From the NCBI GenBank assembly GCA_026874595.1, contig CM049317.1:46398401-46462400 (forward strand): a stretch of DNA of 64,000 bases. The letters are read 5' to 3'. Shown piece by piece: positions 1 to 12,540 of this stretch; the stretch's first letter is position 1, and every line of letters starts with the position of its first letter. The notes under the pieces were generated by a model. That model ran no database searches, was not told the origin of the DNA, and saw only the letters and a program-made list of their open reading frames with translations. This stretch comes from Sipunculus nudus (lineage: Eukaryota; Annelida; Sipuncula; Golfingiida; Sipunculidae). Position numbers and translations under genes: made by a program.

Positions 1-1709
1 GGATAGTAATTAGCACAATGATATTGTTTGTCCCTCATTCAACCAACAGTGTGTATACTTTATTTGAAAAGATGTTTTATTTTATCAAATTTACTGAATC
101 TTTTATTTTAATTTGGTGAATAAAATTAAGCATGTACTGAAAACTCAAATGTGCAAAACTTTTTAATAGTGATTCAAGGATTATTCTTGTAGATGCCATG
201 TTGTGGCATTATTTTCTTTTAAATTCAGTTTAAACATTTATGATTTAAAAATAATAAAATATATATGTATGCATAATATGACCCAATATGAGCTACACTC
301 TTGATATATGATGATTGCAACTTTTGCAACAATTCTAATATTTTAACTTATAGTTTGTTTTTTACTCTGTATATATAATGATTGCAACTTTTGCAACAAT
401 TCTAATATTTTAACTTATAATTTCAGGTTTTTTTATTAAAAATTTATAAAACCTGTAAATAAAAAAATGATTCAGATAAAAACTTCTTAATGGAAAAAGT
501 GGATATGCTTAAAAAAAATAGGATTATATATAACCTTAAATGCATTATTCCCTTGAAAGTGAAATAAAGGTATTAGTCCATTCTGTCCACTTGCCTGTCC
601 ATCTGTAAATTTTCATATGCATCACAGTATCTCAAATTTTTACTGTTTTTCTTCATGACAGTCTTGTCAGAGTATTAGTTTGCAATCATATATTTAGAAC
701 TTTACTATAACCAAGTAGGAGGGCCCCTTTCCTCTTAGCTTTTCATATTCTTATATAAATGAAAAAAATTACAATAGAATATTTCTACATCCACCTTCGT
801 GCTGCCCTCACTTTTCCCTTCTCCGAACCCCATCCCAAAGTCAGCCTCAGTAAGCAAGAACAAGATGAATCAGATATATTCATACTTTAATATTTTGTAT
901 AACTATTCATCCATAGGTACCTATGTACATGCCAGAAATTATGTCAATATTGTGTAATATGTAGACATAGTGGGCATCACAATAATGTACCTTGTCAAGA
1001 CTTAAGAGATATTGTGTCATACAGTCACAAATTCATAAATCACTTCATCAGCATAGTTAATCATAACATCATATCCATCAAATTGAAAGCTTGCAGACTA
1101 CCATACACTTTAGATCCTTCGACAAATAGCCTTATCATCATTCTACTACTGCTTATTACTGCTGTCATTGCATTCATATTTGCTCAGATAAATCTCAATT
1201 TTCAACCCCTCCTAATTAAATAAAAAATAAACCACTATATTTGACTCTATTAATCCATCAGTCAGGTTATTTCATTTATCATTTACTAACATATTACATT
1301 ACATTCCTTTATAATAGCCCAACATGTCCATGATATTCATAAGCTTTATCGACTCGATATAGTATCACAGTGGAGAAACATTTATAGTCCAATCACGATC
1401 AGCTGAGCGCCGTGACCCATGGGTCCCTTGTTTAGCCACTCCAGTTGTCCATGCTATTTGTCCTTGCCTGTCTTATGCTTCTAAAAAACCATAGGGATTT
1501 CTGTTAAATATACTCCTTCACATGCCTGTTCATAATCGTTTATGGTGGTTTCATGAAAATTTGTCCAGTTTGAACAGGTATAAAAAAAAATGTTCAGTCA
1601 TCAATATATTTGATTCATGGGCACAACACTAGTTGATACTACGTGTAATAATGCTGTGTTGTGTGAAGTTGACATATTTGTAAATTATGTTTTATATTTT
1701 CTTTGACAG
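1..1709 (+). other. Last intron of the Rheb-like gene (3' part)
   Basis: No coding exon is recognisable before the acceptor at 1701-1709 (CTTTGACAG), so this stretch is taken as intron of the GTPase gene that ends at 1799. It is AT-rich. A 44-bp direct repeat occurs at 311-354 and 378-421 (period 67, starting ATGATTGCAACTTTTGCAAC). A Helentron-type 3' end lies at 1396-1432. The upstream exons must lie before the window; how much of this stretch is really intron is inferred. Confidence 0.6.
1396..1432 (+). repeat. 3' terminus of a Helentron-like short element
   Basis: The sequence reads CAGCTGAGCGCCGTGACCCATGGGTC then CCTTGTT. The GACCCATGGGTC palindrome a few bases from a CTTGTT end matches, in opposite orientation, the ends at 14833, 16477 and 29066. 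Only the 3' end is clear; the 5' limit to the left was not found. Confidence 0.5.
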
Positions 1710-1799
1710 AAAGTCACAGACATCTTCCATGGTGTGATATTTGAAATCGAGAAAGCAGAGGGTAACATTCCCGAGAAAAGTGGATGTGTCGTCTCCTAA
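1710..1799 (+). CDS. Rheb: Rheb-like small GTPase, last exon (C-terminal 29 residues)
   Basis: This is the 3'-terminal coding exon of a Ras-superfamily GTPase. After a good acceptor (pyrimidine-rich, ...GACAG at 1709) exactly 30 codons run in phase 0 to TAA at 1797-1799. The peptide contains VTDIFHGVIFEIEKAEG and ends in CVVS, a CaaX box for farnesylation that would anchor the protein to endomembranes. The motif order (V-x-D-[IV]-F, I-x-E-x-EK, G, K-S-x-C) is that of Rheb, whose C-terminus follows the last helix of the G domain with a short linker and CaaX. Rheb activates TOR complex 1; that role here is by homology. The G-box exons lie upstream of the window, so GTP-binding motifs cannot be checked. 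A different Ras-family member with the same tail is the alternative. Confidence 0.82.
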   Translation, partial: KVTDIFHGVIFEIEKAEGNIPEKSGCVVS

Positions 1800-2700
1800 T
1801 ATCAGATGTAATTCAACTCAGGGACTCTTTACTAGCATGCAGAAATCTGTGTGCTCAGACACTGCTCGGCCGGGGACCATGCCAGGGGCCACTGGTCGTT
1901 TGTAGCACCCTGCTCTATAGATGACATCAGTCTCTTATGTATAATCATAACAGAGCCCAGGTCACTATTGTCTTCTGGCTCATACAAACAAAAGTCTGTA
2001 TAAAGTTAAATTTATCACATGTAATAATTATAACATATTTTGTTCAGACCTATCTGATTTTAATATGTAATTATGTATATATTACAGTTTATCAGTTTAT
2101 GTTACTAGGTTCAAAATGAAATATTGTTTAGTGTTTATTTGTTTCAAGATTGGTCCCTGGTCATTGACCGTAAATTTTATGATATATATCATAGTTACCA
2201 TGTAACAAATGTTTTAGCCTAATCTCTTTTATGTTTTAAACGGATATATGAGTAATCTACGACCTAAACATATTAAAAAGGAAAATGAGCAATAATTGGA
2301 ATACCATTCAGTTGAGCAGGTTGCATACTAAATTTGTTATTAAAAGATACCATGAAACACTGACATGTTGTTACTTGTTAGACAAGTCATACGTGACAGA
2401 GAGTGATGGAGGACCCCCCCCCCCCCCCCCCCATACACTTGTTTTACATCGTTTTAAAACTAATGTAACGTCATTGTATGTCTGGATGCATTTGCCATTG
2501 CATTAAACCTGTATAATTGATTTCCTGTCTACACGTATGCCGGAGAGACACCTAGCTTTATTTTCCTTTATTTAGGAAAATAAGGATTTCAGATATAATA
2601 ATGGTACATTTGATATATTTACATTTTTAACGTTTTATAATTGTCTTTTCGCCTTGCTCAGTTTGAGGCCTTAAATCCTGGAATAAAATTCCCAACATTT
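1800..2700 (+). other. Probable 3' UTR of the Rheb-like gene
   Basis: Non-coding DNA directly downstream of the Rheb-like stop codon. The first AATAAA on this strand is at 2682-2687, giving a plausible UTR of about 0.9 kb. A run of 19 C lies at 2414-2432. Without transcript data the true 3' end is unknown. Confidence 0.45.
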
Positions 2701-4260
2701 AATTTCACGTATTGGGAATAACATGCCATGTGCTGGGACCTAATTTGTAACACAGTTCCCTCGACTTGGTTTATGTTGCTCTTGGACTTTAAAATTATGT
2801 CATTTGGTCAACAGTTAACATGTTTTGCACACTGGACACCTGTGCCAAAAGCCTTTCGAGAAGCTATTATTTTGTATAAGGAATTTCATAAAACAAAAGC
2901 TGAAAAATTTGGTACCCGTTTTTCAGACACATGTATCACCCGTACTGGACATGCATAATGGGGCAGGCACTATATTGAGCATTATGTATTTTTACATGCT
3001 CTCACTTGTTATAAATGGCAATGTTTTATAGATTTTTTTTCAGATATGAAAAATATATTGACATTATATAAGCAGAGACACAGAACAATATCTTCTTAAA
3101 AAGGATAATAAGGATATACAGCTTCCTTAATGCAGCTGTTGTGTGGTGCTTCAGTTTCTGCCAGATTAAATAATTATTAAAGGACAAAATCACCTTTAAA
3201 TTTCACTATATTGAATGTCATAACTGATGTATTACTGCTGCTTCTATATACATTATCATATATTACCATATTACCTCAAAAATGTTTTATCATTTTCCAA
3301 GAATAATATAATTTTAATGCGTAGATGTTCATTTATAAATACAGATGTACCAGTAATCTACTTATTATTCCACATAATTAATAAACGTGTTGTTTCCTAA
3401 AGAAACAATGGACAGCAGTAACACGATGGTTTAAGGTAAAACCCATATTACAAACTCTCAACATTTCAGGAAAAAACACTCTAACCTTTTGAGCTTCTTG
3501 AAAGAATTTTTACAGAGGATACTAATTATACCTGCGAGTTTATTGAAAGGTCAATGTCCTAGCTTAATTAAATCAAGCTGTTCACCTGCTTAACTTGTAG
3601 AATGTGTGGTTTGTGGTTTACTCTGGGTACGTATGAGTGAACTGTAGCAAATTCCTGCTGGAAAAATTATAAGGATGTATGGGTTTGTTTAGCTACAAGC
3701 TGTTTGTCATGGGTGCACGTGCCTATGTTGACAAACAAAAAATCAGGTGACCGGAGGTGAATGATTACGCATGTGGAAAAGTTGGCCGGCCACTAGTTGT
3801 TGTTGGTGAGAACGTGAAGCAACACCATCTTTTGTCATTTGCAAACATTGTGTAATTGTCCAGCAGATGTCTTGTTAGACATGGTTTGTTACAATGGGCA
3901 GCTATTTCAGCGGGCCCCAACCAATGATGTAGCAGAGTCGGCATCATCTGAGTGCAATTACTGGCCAACCGAGTAGAAGTCCCAAGTCCTTTAATTAAGA
4001 GTAAAAGTCCAAACTGCCTCTTCGGATCCGAATCCTTTGAAACCCAAATTCAATACAAATCTCCTAATTTAAAGAAATTTAAATTGAAAATTTGAGATTA
4101 TTATTTGTTTTATGTAATCATATTAGTTTATATATACACATGCGTTTTACTTTAATGTTTTGTAACATAAGGCTCCCGATGCAGGACTGAATGTAGTAAT
4201 TTTGTAATATTATTGTAGTAGTTCCCACATTTATATATGGCTTTTAGTATATGACTTTTT
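2701..4260. other. Intergenic, nothing recognised
   Basis: AT-rich sequence with only short chance reading frames. No splice-bounded exon, RNA gene or terminal inverted repeat was recognised. Confidence 0.5.
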
Positions 4261-4724
4261 TATGCCCCCGCCACAAAGTGGCCGGGGCATATAGTTTTAC
4301 CCATGTCCGTCCTTCCGTCCTTCCGTCATTCCGAAATGAAACAGTTGTACGGACTTTTTTTCGCAATGCCTGCAGATATTGGCCTGATTTTTGGTGTGTG
4401 GGCAGATATAGACCAGTTACAGATCGAGTTCGCGTTTCGTCCCGGTTGACCTACTTTTGACCGTTTTACGGCTCCTAAACTTAGAAAATTTCATGAAAAA
4501 TAGAAATTTTCATGACAAATACACATGTACGGACTTTTTTTCGCAATGCCTGCAGATATTGGCCTTATTTGTGGTGTGTGGGCAGATAATGACCAGTTAC
4601 AGATCGAGTTCGCGTTTCGTCCCAGTTGACCTACTTTTGACCGTTTTACGGCTCCTAAACTTAGAAAAATTCATGAAAAATAGAAATTTTCATGACAAAT
4701 ACACATGTACAGCCGTTTTAAGCC
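4261..4724 (+). repeat. Hairpin-ended repeat with two 180-bp tandem units
   Basis: The left end is a hairpin at 4261-4291: outer arms TATGCCCC and GGGGCATA, one C-C mismatch, inner arms GCCAC and GTGGC, loop AAA. It is followed by TAGTTTTACCC and GTCCGTCC/TTCCGTCC repeats. Two direct units of 180 bp start at 4347 and 4527 (both open GTACGGACTTTTTTTCGCAA) and differ by a handful of substitutions. It resembles repeat families widespread in bivalve genomes; no protein is encoded. The hairpin is structurally the same as those at 30765-30794, 35590-35616 and 47844-47870. Confidence 0.6.
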
Positions 4725-5130
4725 CTCAGCTCATAGGCTGATGGGCTATTGTCGTCACCAGAGATGTGCGTCTGTCCATCTGTCTGTCCGGTGTCTGTCC
4801 GTCCGTCTGTTCCGCGTCTGTTAACTTTTACCTTGTGAGCGGGATATCTCTAAAAGGATTCACCTTTGGAATTTTATTTCATCAGTGAAGATGTATATCG
4901 ATAAAATCTCGGTCAAGTTCGAAGATGGGTGACCTTGACCCATTTTTCTACATTTTAGAGCTGATTATAGAAAAACACTCAGAAGTTTATATCTCAGGAA
5001 CCATTGTGTGGATTTTCACAAAACTTATTGCTATTATATATTTAAAAGGGTCTTTTTTGTCTAATATATGTAAGAATCGGAAAAGTCTTTTTAAATCTTG
5101 CTCCTAGGTCCGGGTTAAGGTGGCTGTGGT
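4725..5130 (+). repeat. Dispersed repeat with GTCCGTCTGTCC block
   Basis: Starts AGCTCATAGGCTGATGGGCT and runs through a CTGTCC/GTCCGTC-rich block at 4770-4820 into prose-like low-coding sequence with GACCTTGACCC. Such blocks are common interspersed repeats in molluscs. Ends are not defined from this single copy. Confidence 0.4.
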
Positions 5131-6319
5131 TTTGTTTAGGAGGGTTTAAAATAGGGAAAAGTAAAAAAGTTGAGAGGATTGAAAAAATTATATCACTCAC
5201 GAACCTTCGAGCTCATGCGATAGTTTGGCGTCCGTAGGTCATCAGGCCTATAAAGCACAGGAGCTGGCATCCCCATATTTTATGCAAATGTAGGCACATG
5301 ACCAACTTTTAAAACTTATTGCGCGAATGGTTCCGATTCGGTGATTTTGTTGGAAGCCGATTTGTTGATTAAGGTAAGCATAACTTATAGTTATCTGGAC
5401 AGTTAAGCCTGAATCCAGTCTTCCTCTGCAAAACTAGTGGAATATTCCTAAATATCTTGCAGCAATTATTCTAAGATGGTTCTTGCTCAAATTTGATCAA
5501 ATGGTTTCGCTTGTACAATAAAGAATTTTTCCTGAAATATGGGGTGTTCAACTGTTGCATGCAGGTATTTCCTTCGCGTTCTTGCAATAGGAATTGGCGG
5601 GACCTCGTGGACAAACTTCTTGGTATCCTATTTATATACATTAATAAACATCGCTGACTTCCATGGTTCGTAGCTTGGACTGCTCGACCCAAAGTACTCT
5701 AGTTGTAAAAAGCGTTACGGGGCTGACGTTTAGTCCATCTACAATTAAACAATCACATAGTATTTCTATATAGAAAATTGCACTCATTGTCACAGTACAA
5801 TGCCAGCCTCTTCGGTTAAATGCTGAATAAGCACTGATTTTAAAAAAAGTATTCAACTTCTAGGAAAAGAAATTCATTTTTTTTTTAGTATTGAAAAAAA
5901 AATTCCTTCGCTTATTTATTTAATGGTTACACATACTCTATAATAGAATTGAGATTTGTACTACAAATAACTCAAAATACTTCAGGTTACCAGGTAAATT
6001 AATGTCCAGGGAGGTGTTAGACAGGGAGACCCCTTATCTTAATATATATTTGAAATGTGCGGCAGAGAATATGGATGAATGTTTCAGAAGTAAGGAAAAG
6101 ATCAAAGGAATTAACATAGAAAAAAAAAAAGATTTTAGACTACGATTGATACAATATGATTTATACATGCTTAAATATCGGCTAAGTATTTAATTTCGAT
6201 AGTATTCAATAATTTGGTAATGGTAGCGACAGTGAGTTAAAATAATAAAATGTGATGGCATATCACGGATAGATAGTAACAGAAAAAGTCTGCAAAAACC
6301 ATAAGGAATAAAATGTGTC
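5131..6319. other. Intergenic, nothing recognised
   Basis: No exon, RNA gene or element end could be supported. Several short A-runs (for example 5879-5903) and AT-rich stretches. Confidence 0.45.
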
Positions 6320-7332
6320 AACATGCGGAAAGCGAAACGGGTAATACCCCTTATTACCCGAGCGGGCATTAAGCCTTTAAACCCACATGAAGGTTTAAAT
6401 GGGCAATATGATTTGGGCTTTTCTAGCAGGATTCATTTCAATCTCAGAACCGCTGCATATAATGCATATAATCAAATAAAGTCCAATGAAATAATACCAA
6501 TAGAAGAGCAACATAACAGATATTAATGAAGAAGCACACAAGCAAAATTGTGTCAAGCACCAATGCTATTATGATACATCATGCATTATGTACAAACTGT
6601 TGTATACAAACTGCTACCAGTCCAGTTCACAATGTCCACAAAAGGCATGATAGCAGGTCACAAGCTTTGCAGCACGTTGTACTTCAAGTCGACTGCGAAT
6701 CTTGTTTTGTATGTAGCCAAAGTTAGAGAATACACATTCTACAACAACCACCAAAGTGTCAGTGCTCAGTAGATGTCATTGCTTCTGCAGCAAAGTCCCA
6801 GTGAGATGTCACTGTGGCTTCACCTGTGTGGTATCCTATACATGTACTGCCAATCAGTTGACACTTGGCAGCCACTGTAACCATCTTGTGTCAACCAGTT
6901 GGCCAGTTTGTGTACACACCCAATAAAAACCCATCCACTTTCAATCTTTCATTGATAAAAAGGTAATTATTTCAAAATCATTAAATAATACAAATGATAG
7001 ATTAAGACAGAAATATGATTGAAACAATATAGGAGTTGCGAAGTAGGGTAGGTTTATACACCATCTTAAAGACTCCTGATTTTTTAATTATCATTATAAC
7101 TGCTATATATCACCAATATCAGTAATATATATATATATATATATTTATATAGTTATATATATATTTTAAAGAAAAGAAGCATAATGATCACAGTATTTCC
7201 CAAGCTGGTAAAAGAATTTTTGTGTTCAGTCAGTTGCCATTTGAGACAAAATTGCCCATAAAACCCGGATTTACCCATTAAAACCCACTGTACTGGGTTT
7301 TATACTTAAAACCCGGGTTTTGCCCAACCCTG
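6320..7332 (-). mobile_element. hAT-like DNA transposon remnant
   Basis: The right edge, read on the - strand, starts CAGGGTTGGGCA (7332-7321) and continues with repeated AAACCCGGGTTTT/AAAACCC blocks to about 7258, as at many hAT termini. A second cluster of related blocks (GGGTAATACC, AAACCCACATGAAGG, AAATGGGCAATA) lies at 6340-6410. The - strand between 6540 and 6900 has fragments that could be decayed transposase, interrupted by stops, but I cannot align catalytic residues. No matching left TIR or 8-bp target duplication was found, so the element is truncated or the call is wrong. Confidence 0.4.
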
Positions 7333-7870
7333 AGTATTCATGATACAATACGATATACGAAACTATGAGAACTGAGAAAACTGAGTCTATAAGAGTACTT
7401 CTATGCGAGGAGGTGAATAATATTGATATTTTCTCATGGTATATAGCTATGCATTAGCCACTGTGCGAAAGCGTTTGATAAAGCATAAATCCTCTTCCAA
7501 AAAAACCAATATCCCGTTGAATAATGGCCCATTATTAAACCGTTCCTATAGCTGTCAGAGCACTGATTTATATATAAAATTCAGACTCCATGCATTATTT
7601 CTTAAGTGTTTTAAATAAGAAAAATATAGCTATTTTGGATTCTTAAGCAAATGATATGCAGCAACGCTGTAAGCCATATATAGGCAATTATGGTAAGAAA
7701 TGCCGCATATGTTGATTAAAAAAATAAAAGATATCTTCTGAAGATTTTATGTCACCCATAAAACAAATAGGTCCTCGTTATTTTTAGTCAGACACAATTA
7801 CCACTCTTCCACCGGGGCTTGTTATAAAATTTGTTTGATAAAATGCCATCAATTAATTCCCTCTGAACCC

Positions 7871-7952
<82 letters not shown>

Positions 7953-10750
7953 ATATATATATATCCCACCGATTAACCAAAATAAAAAACGTCTAGAATA
8001 ATTACATGCATATAATCTTACTAATGTAATCGTGCTTCTTTGGTTTCATTTATTCTTCTAGCCTGCAGGTTCACATCCACTGACCTAAACCAAGTACCTG
8101 AATCACCGTTTTACAAGATGTAAAAATAATTTCTTAGAAATCTTCTGAACATGATCAAATATTTCAACTTAACGGTGACATCTGTTCTACAAGTCCACAA
8201 GTTCCACTATAACTGAACCTACATGCAGCCGCCTTTCTTGTCAATATCACAACTGTCAGAGTTATCTGACACGACAGCAACATCACAACCGACATGTTCA
8301 TTTTTAAGCAATAGAAAATTGATACATATAGGGTCTGCGAGCTTCAAACAATAAAAAACACACATGATCGCATTTAGATCTATATAATGTATATTCGACG
8401 TAATGGAATGCAGTCTATTTATTAGTGCGGTTCTTACATTCATCGCTGGTTGGGTGCCATGAATGAACAATTCATTCAAGCATTATGGCAACGACACCTT
8501 TGGGTCTGACGTGTACTTTTACACTAACAAAGGAATCCTGGTGGTTTCTTCTGCCAGTTACTATTCTCCTGACTAGCGTGTATGGGTGATACTTCCTACA
8601 AGGTTTTAGGGTTTAGAAGTGCACAGATCTCATGTCGGCGAGATCAAAACAGGAGGACTGTGATTGCATAATGCCAGACACAAACTTAACCCTGGATGGC
8701 CTAGCTCTCACTGCACCAGTCTGGTTAGAATTACCATGGGATCAGTTTTCCATCAGTGTGTGTTCGATCAGCATTTCGTCTCTCCGATTTCATTTTCTTT
8801 AGGTATGGGAGCGATCTGTTTGTTATGCCGTTCTGCGGTCTCTTGGCAGTAGCAATGTAAGCTGTCCTGGCGGTTTTCCTCACATTTGCTTGGGCCGAGG
8901 TAAGATTGCTATTCCCAAGAAGTGCGGTATAGGGACATCCAACCATTGTTCCAACCTGAACAAACGAATAGTGTAAGAAGTTTAATTTGACATCTTATGT
9001 ATTTCCTTGGCTTTAATATAGTTAATAGTTTTTTTCTTCACAGGATATAAGTTAATTAAAATAACTTTGAACAAGCTTAATTTCTGTGGTCATGTATGTT
9101 TTAGACATGTCTTGGCTCTGAGGCATTGCTGGATATACAATGTGTAAACTCGTGTTGCATTAAAATGTTTATCTAAAAACAAAACTGCATGTGACAGTTT
9201 ATTTTGATGGCAAGTAAATTGTGATAAAATGAAATGTCTACTGTATAAGAAGCCTCTAAAACAAAGGATGCCTGCAAATGGTCTAGTTCGGGGTTGCATT
9301 AATGAGGTTGCATGAACCTGACAATTGCATGAGTGTTTGCATCCACAGGTTTTTCCTTGTAGACTTGTTATACCATTAAGGACAAGGCCCCGGGTTACAG
9401 GCGCGTTCTCGTTAAGAAGAATGAATTCACGGCCTCCTTTGTTAGGACTGGCTGTTTCGTTGGTTATTGTGGTATATGATACAGAAGCGGATCCAGGGGA
9501 GGGGTCCAGGGGGTCCGGAGAAACCTGTTTTGCTTACTCTTCCAGAATGCTAAGGTCATGGCGTGGGCGCTGACCAAACACAACTCCATAACTATTCTTG
9601 CCTGTGGCTGCTGCAACAGAGGTATTTATAGTACATGTTACATTAGAAGAAGTGCTTTTGTCCATACTGTCAAGTTATTTACCTAATCTGTTTTACTAGT
9701 CTTCATTCTGCGTTCTACACATCCCTGGTTCTGCGGGTGCCATTCACAAGGAGTACGGACCAAATGTTTGTCATTACACTGATAACAGAAGCAACTATAA
9801 ATTCTCTTCTATTATCTCTCTGGAGAATCTGTTTTCTTTTTTTTGGGGGGGGGGGGGGTGTTCAAAATAAAGTGGTCAATCTCTCAGCAACCTGAACAGT
9901 CAGTTTAAAGTCATACTTACCTCAACTGCTGTCTTTGAAGTGAGAAGAAAAGTCCGAGAATTCTTTGTGAAATGGTCCTTGACAGGAAGTCCCATCTTGA
10001 CGACTTGACATATCTATTAGATCAACCTGCATGGAGACTTGTCAGAAATCCAAAAGATATGATAGGTCTCTTTGCAGGTTGATTCTTAAGAGCAAACCGA
10101 ACATTTCAGCCAGGGTATGCCTGCAAGAACATTTCTATGACGTTACGGGGCACTCAGGCAGAATTGAACTTCTAGTTCTCCCCAACAGGTTCATGGCATC
10201 TTTGGATTGTGCTAAGAAACTCTTGTCGTTACAGGTTTTTTTTAATTCTTTCCATAAAGAATAGTGTTTGTGCATGTTTTCCAGTTTGAAATGGTGTCCG
10301 CACCAGAACTTGAATTGAGCTCCGCACGGACATTTGCCGCCTCCCTCAGTCTACAATATAATATTAAATACATGTATAGCATTAATGTAATATGTAGATA
10401 AATTTTCTTTTGTATTTACTATTAGTCTCCCTAGTCCTTTTAATAGGAAGGAGAAGTTTTATATCTGCTGATTAGACATTTACTTTATTTTTGTTTCAAA
10501 TTTATGAACACTGTTACAAACCAGTTATATTAATTTATAATTACAAGAAATGAACTACAGATCTTGATATTTAACTTGATAAGCATGACATTATGACCTA
10601 ATGTTGGACCCGGGAGATGTTGGTGATTCCATTGCTGTAATTTTGCAGACTCAAAAACAGAGGTGGAAAATGTGTGAAAATGGAAAAAGACAGATTTGGC
10701 CACCAGTCCTCAGCAACTGATGAGAAATCCTTTTTATCAATAAACATACA
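7333..10750. other. Intergenic, no gene recognised
   Basis: Contains the (TA)n array at 7873-7948 and a G-run near 9845-9859. A short GCGGATCCAGGGGAGGGG motif at 9487-9504 recalls mobile-element ends but has no partner. No supported exon on either strand. Confidence 0.45.
7873..7948. repeat. (TA)n microsatellite
   Basis: About 38 uninterrupted TA dinucleotides, followed after CCC by another short TATATA tract. Confidence 0.95.
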
Positions 10751-11085
10751 TGGAGTGTAGTGGCGTAATGGTTAAGGGCACTGGACTTATGACCACAAGG
10801 TTGTGGGTTCGTGTCATGAACTGACCGCCGTCTGCGCTTACACTCCTAGACCAATTCTTTCCCACAAGGGTGCGCTCTCTCGACCCAGGAGTGAATGGGT
10901 ACTGGTCATGGGAGGATGACAAATGTAGATCGAATAACCTTATAGCGCCTGATATGGCTGCTCCCCCAGGGAGCCGAGAAAAGCTACAAGAGTGTACAAC
11001 CCGAAAGGTATGGGAGGCAAAGTGTAAAGTCGGATGAGACTGACATCGTCGGTGATATCAGACTATAAACCCCACCTTTACCGTT
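10751..11085 (+). mobile_element. tRNA-derived SINE
   Basis: The 5' part has an RNA polymerase III internal promoter: an A box TGGCGTAATGG at 10761-10771 and a B box GGTTCGTGTC at 10806-10815, spaced as in tRNA genes, with the tRNA-like GGGCACTGGACTTATGACC between them. About 260 bp of unrelated body follow (GATATGGCTGCTCCCCCAGG near 10952), ending near CCCCACCTTTA. The structure is that of a tRNA-head SINE as found in molluscs. It is non-autonomous and depends on a LINE reverse transcriptase. Exact 3' end and target duplication were not resolved. Confidence 0.8.
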
Positions 11086-12540
11086 ACACGGTTTCAAGAC
11101 ACAATGTCAGACAACAGCTGAGATACTGAAACGATTGCTCTCATTTGACGGTCTCAAAATAGAGAGGACTACGTGTGAAAAGTCGATTTGTAATTTTATT
11201 TCAGAATAGGTTTAAATGAATAAGAATGCAGTAGGATGACCATCATTGTGGGGGTTAATATTTGGGTTAATGGCTTGAGAAAAGCTTACTGACTACTGGT
11301 GTACACTTGAATCTATTAAATGTAGTTAAATATTGTAATAAAATACTTTCTGCCTTCAACATCTAACATAATGAGTGAGCAAACATCGTTTTTACTGTTC
11401 TAGGTACATTATGTTCTGGTAAATATTTTCTACAAATTGGGCAATATCAACCTAATTTCTGTAGGCAGCTAACATCTGCAAGTCTGTGACAAAGACATCA
11501 CTTCAGCCTTGGTTTGTTGATTTGCCTCTTAGCAAAAGTGTTCTGGTAACATGTTTTCATACTTTAACGTCTCTGGAGATTGCGGATCCTTAATCCAATA
11601 TGTGTGTATCCCCACCCCCGAATTGTGTTTACGTTGTGTTGCCTCCTCTTGAACAACCTCTTTCCAATCTTTTCAAACAACCTATATACTGGCCGAACCG
11701 GTAAAACCATGGTTTTCATGTAAAGAGACTCATGAATGTGTAGAAATCAATATACCGGTGTGAACCCATAAAAATTACGTCAAACGGTGGTCGTGGAACT
11801 GTTCTCATTTCCAAGTGTTAGTCAAACTGATGAGCCCTCGCATTGAAAACCGAGTCATAAGGTCTTTGTTAGCGCTTAATTTAAAACATTAACTTCCTTT
11901 TTAGGGAGTCAAATTTCTTTACAAACGTTATAATGGATCAATGGGGATTATATTGAACCTGTGAAAGCATTGGTATGACCCTGGGATGTGACGTATACAT
12001 GCTCTGTGGCCATCGAGAGCGAATGCGTGGAGGCCATTAAGCACAAAAAAGGAAGACACTTGTGAAGAAAAAAAGTAAAATGATTAATTATCAATTATTA
12101 TTTATATAGTTTACGTCCCTGAGAGTAATTACTTTTAGCCATTATTTAAATTTATTTATAATTAAACCCCCCCCAGGCCCGTAGTCAAGGTTGGGGGGGG
12201 GGGGGGGCAAATTTCCGTGGTGCCCCTCCCTTGGTCTTCAAATGAAGATTAGGCATTTCCAATAACATATGATGTACCGGTATTGTAAACAAAGACTAAA
12301 ATAAGATCAGGCTTACACCATAATACTTAATAACCTGGTACACAGGGCTTTAACAGGCTTGTGCTGTCAGACGGCACCATTCTGTGTTAGACACACACCA
12401 GGACTGCATGAGAACAAGTCAGCCGCTTTGTACAATTGGACTGGACAATGTATGGCTGCGTTACCATGTGTTAACATGCAGCTGGGCCCTGATTTTGTCA
12501 ATCTGAAGTTTGAATCAAGTTCATCACGTAGTCTTGCAAA
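11086..12540. other. Intergenic, nothing recognised
   Basis: No exon was recognised. A C-run and a G-run facing each other (12166-12175 and 12193-12208, around CAGGCCCGTAGTCAAGG) look like debris of a small interspersed element. Confidence 0.4.

Noticed and set aside
8219-8479. Frame on the - strand ending in a Cys-rich KKGGCM tail, suggestive of a prenylated GTPase end
   Set aside because: No GTPase helix precedes it, the final residues do not form a CaaX or Rab motif, and there is no convincing splice acceptor.
10761-10815. Possible functional tRNA gene
   Set aside because: A and B boxes are present but the acceptor and anticodon stems do not pair properly and a long SINE body follows.
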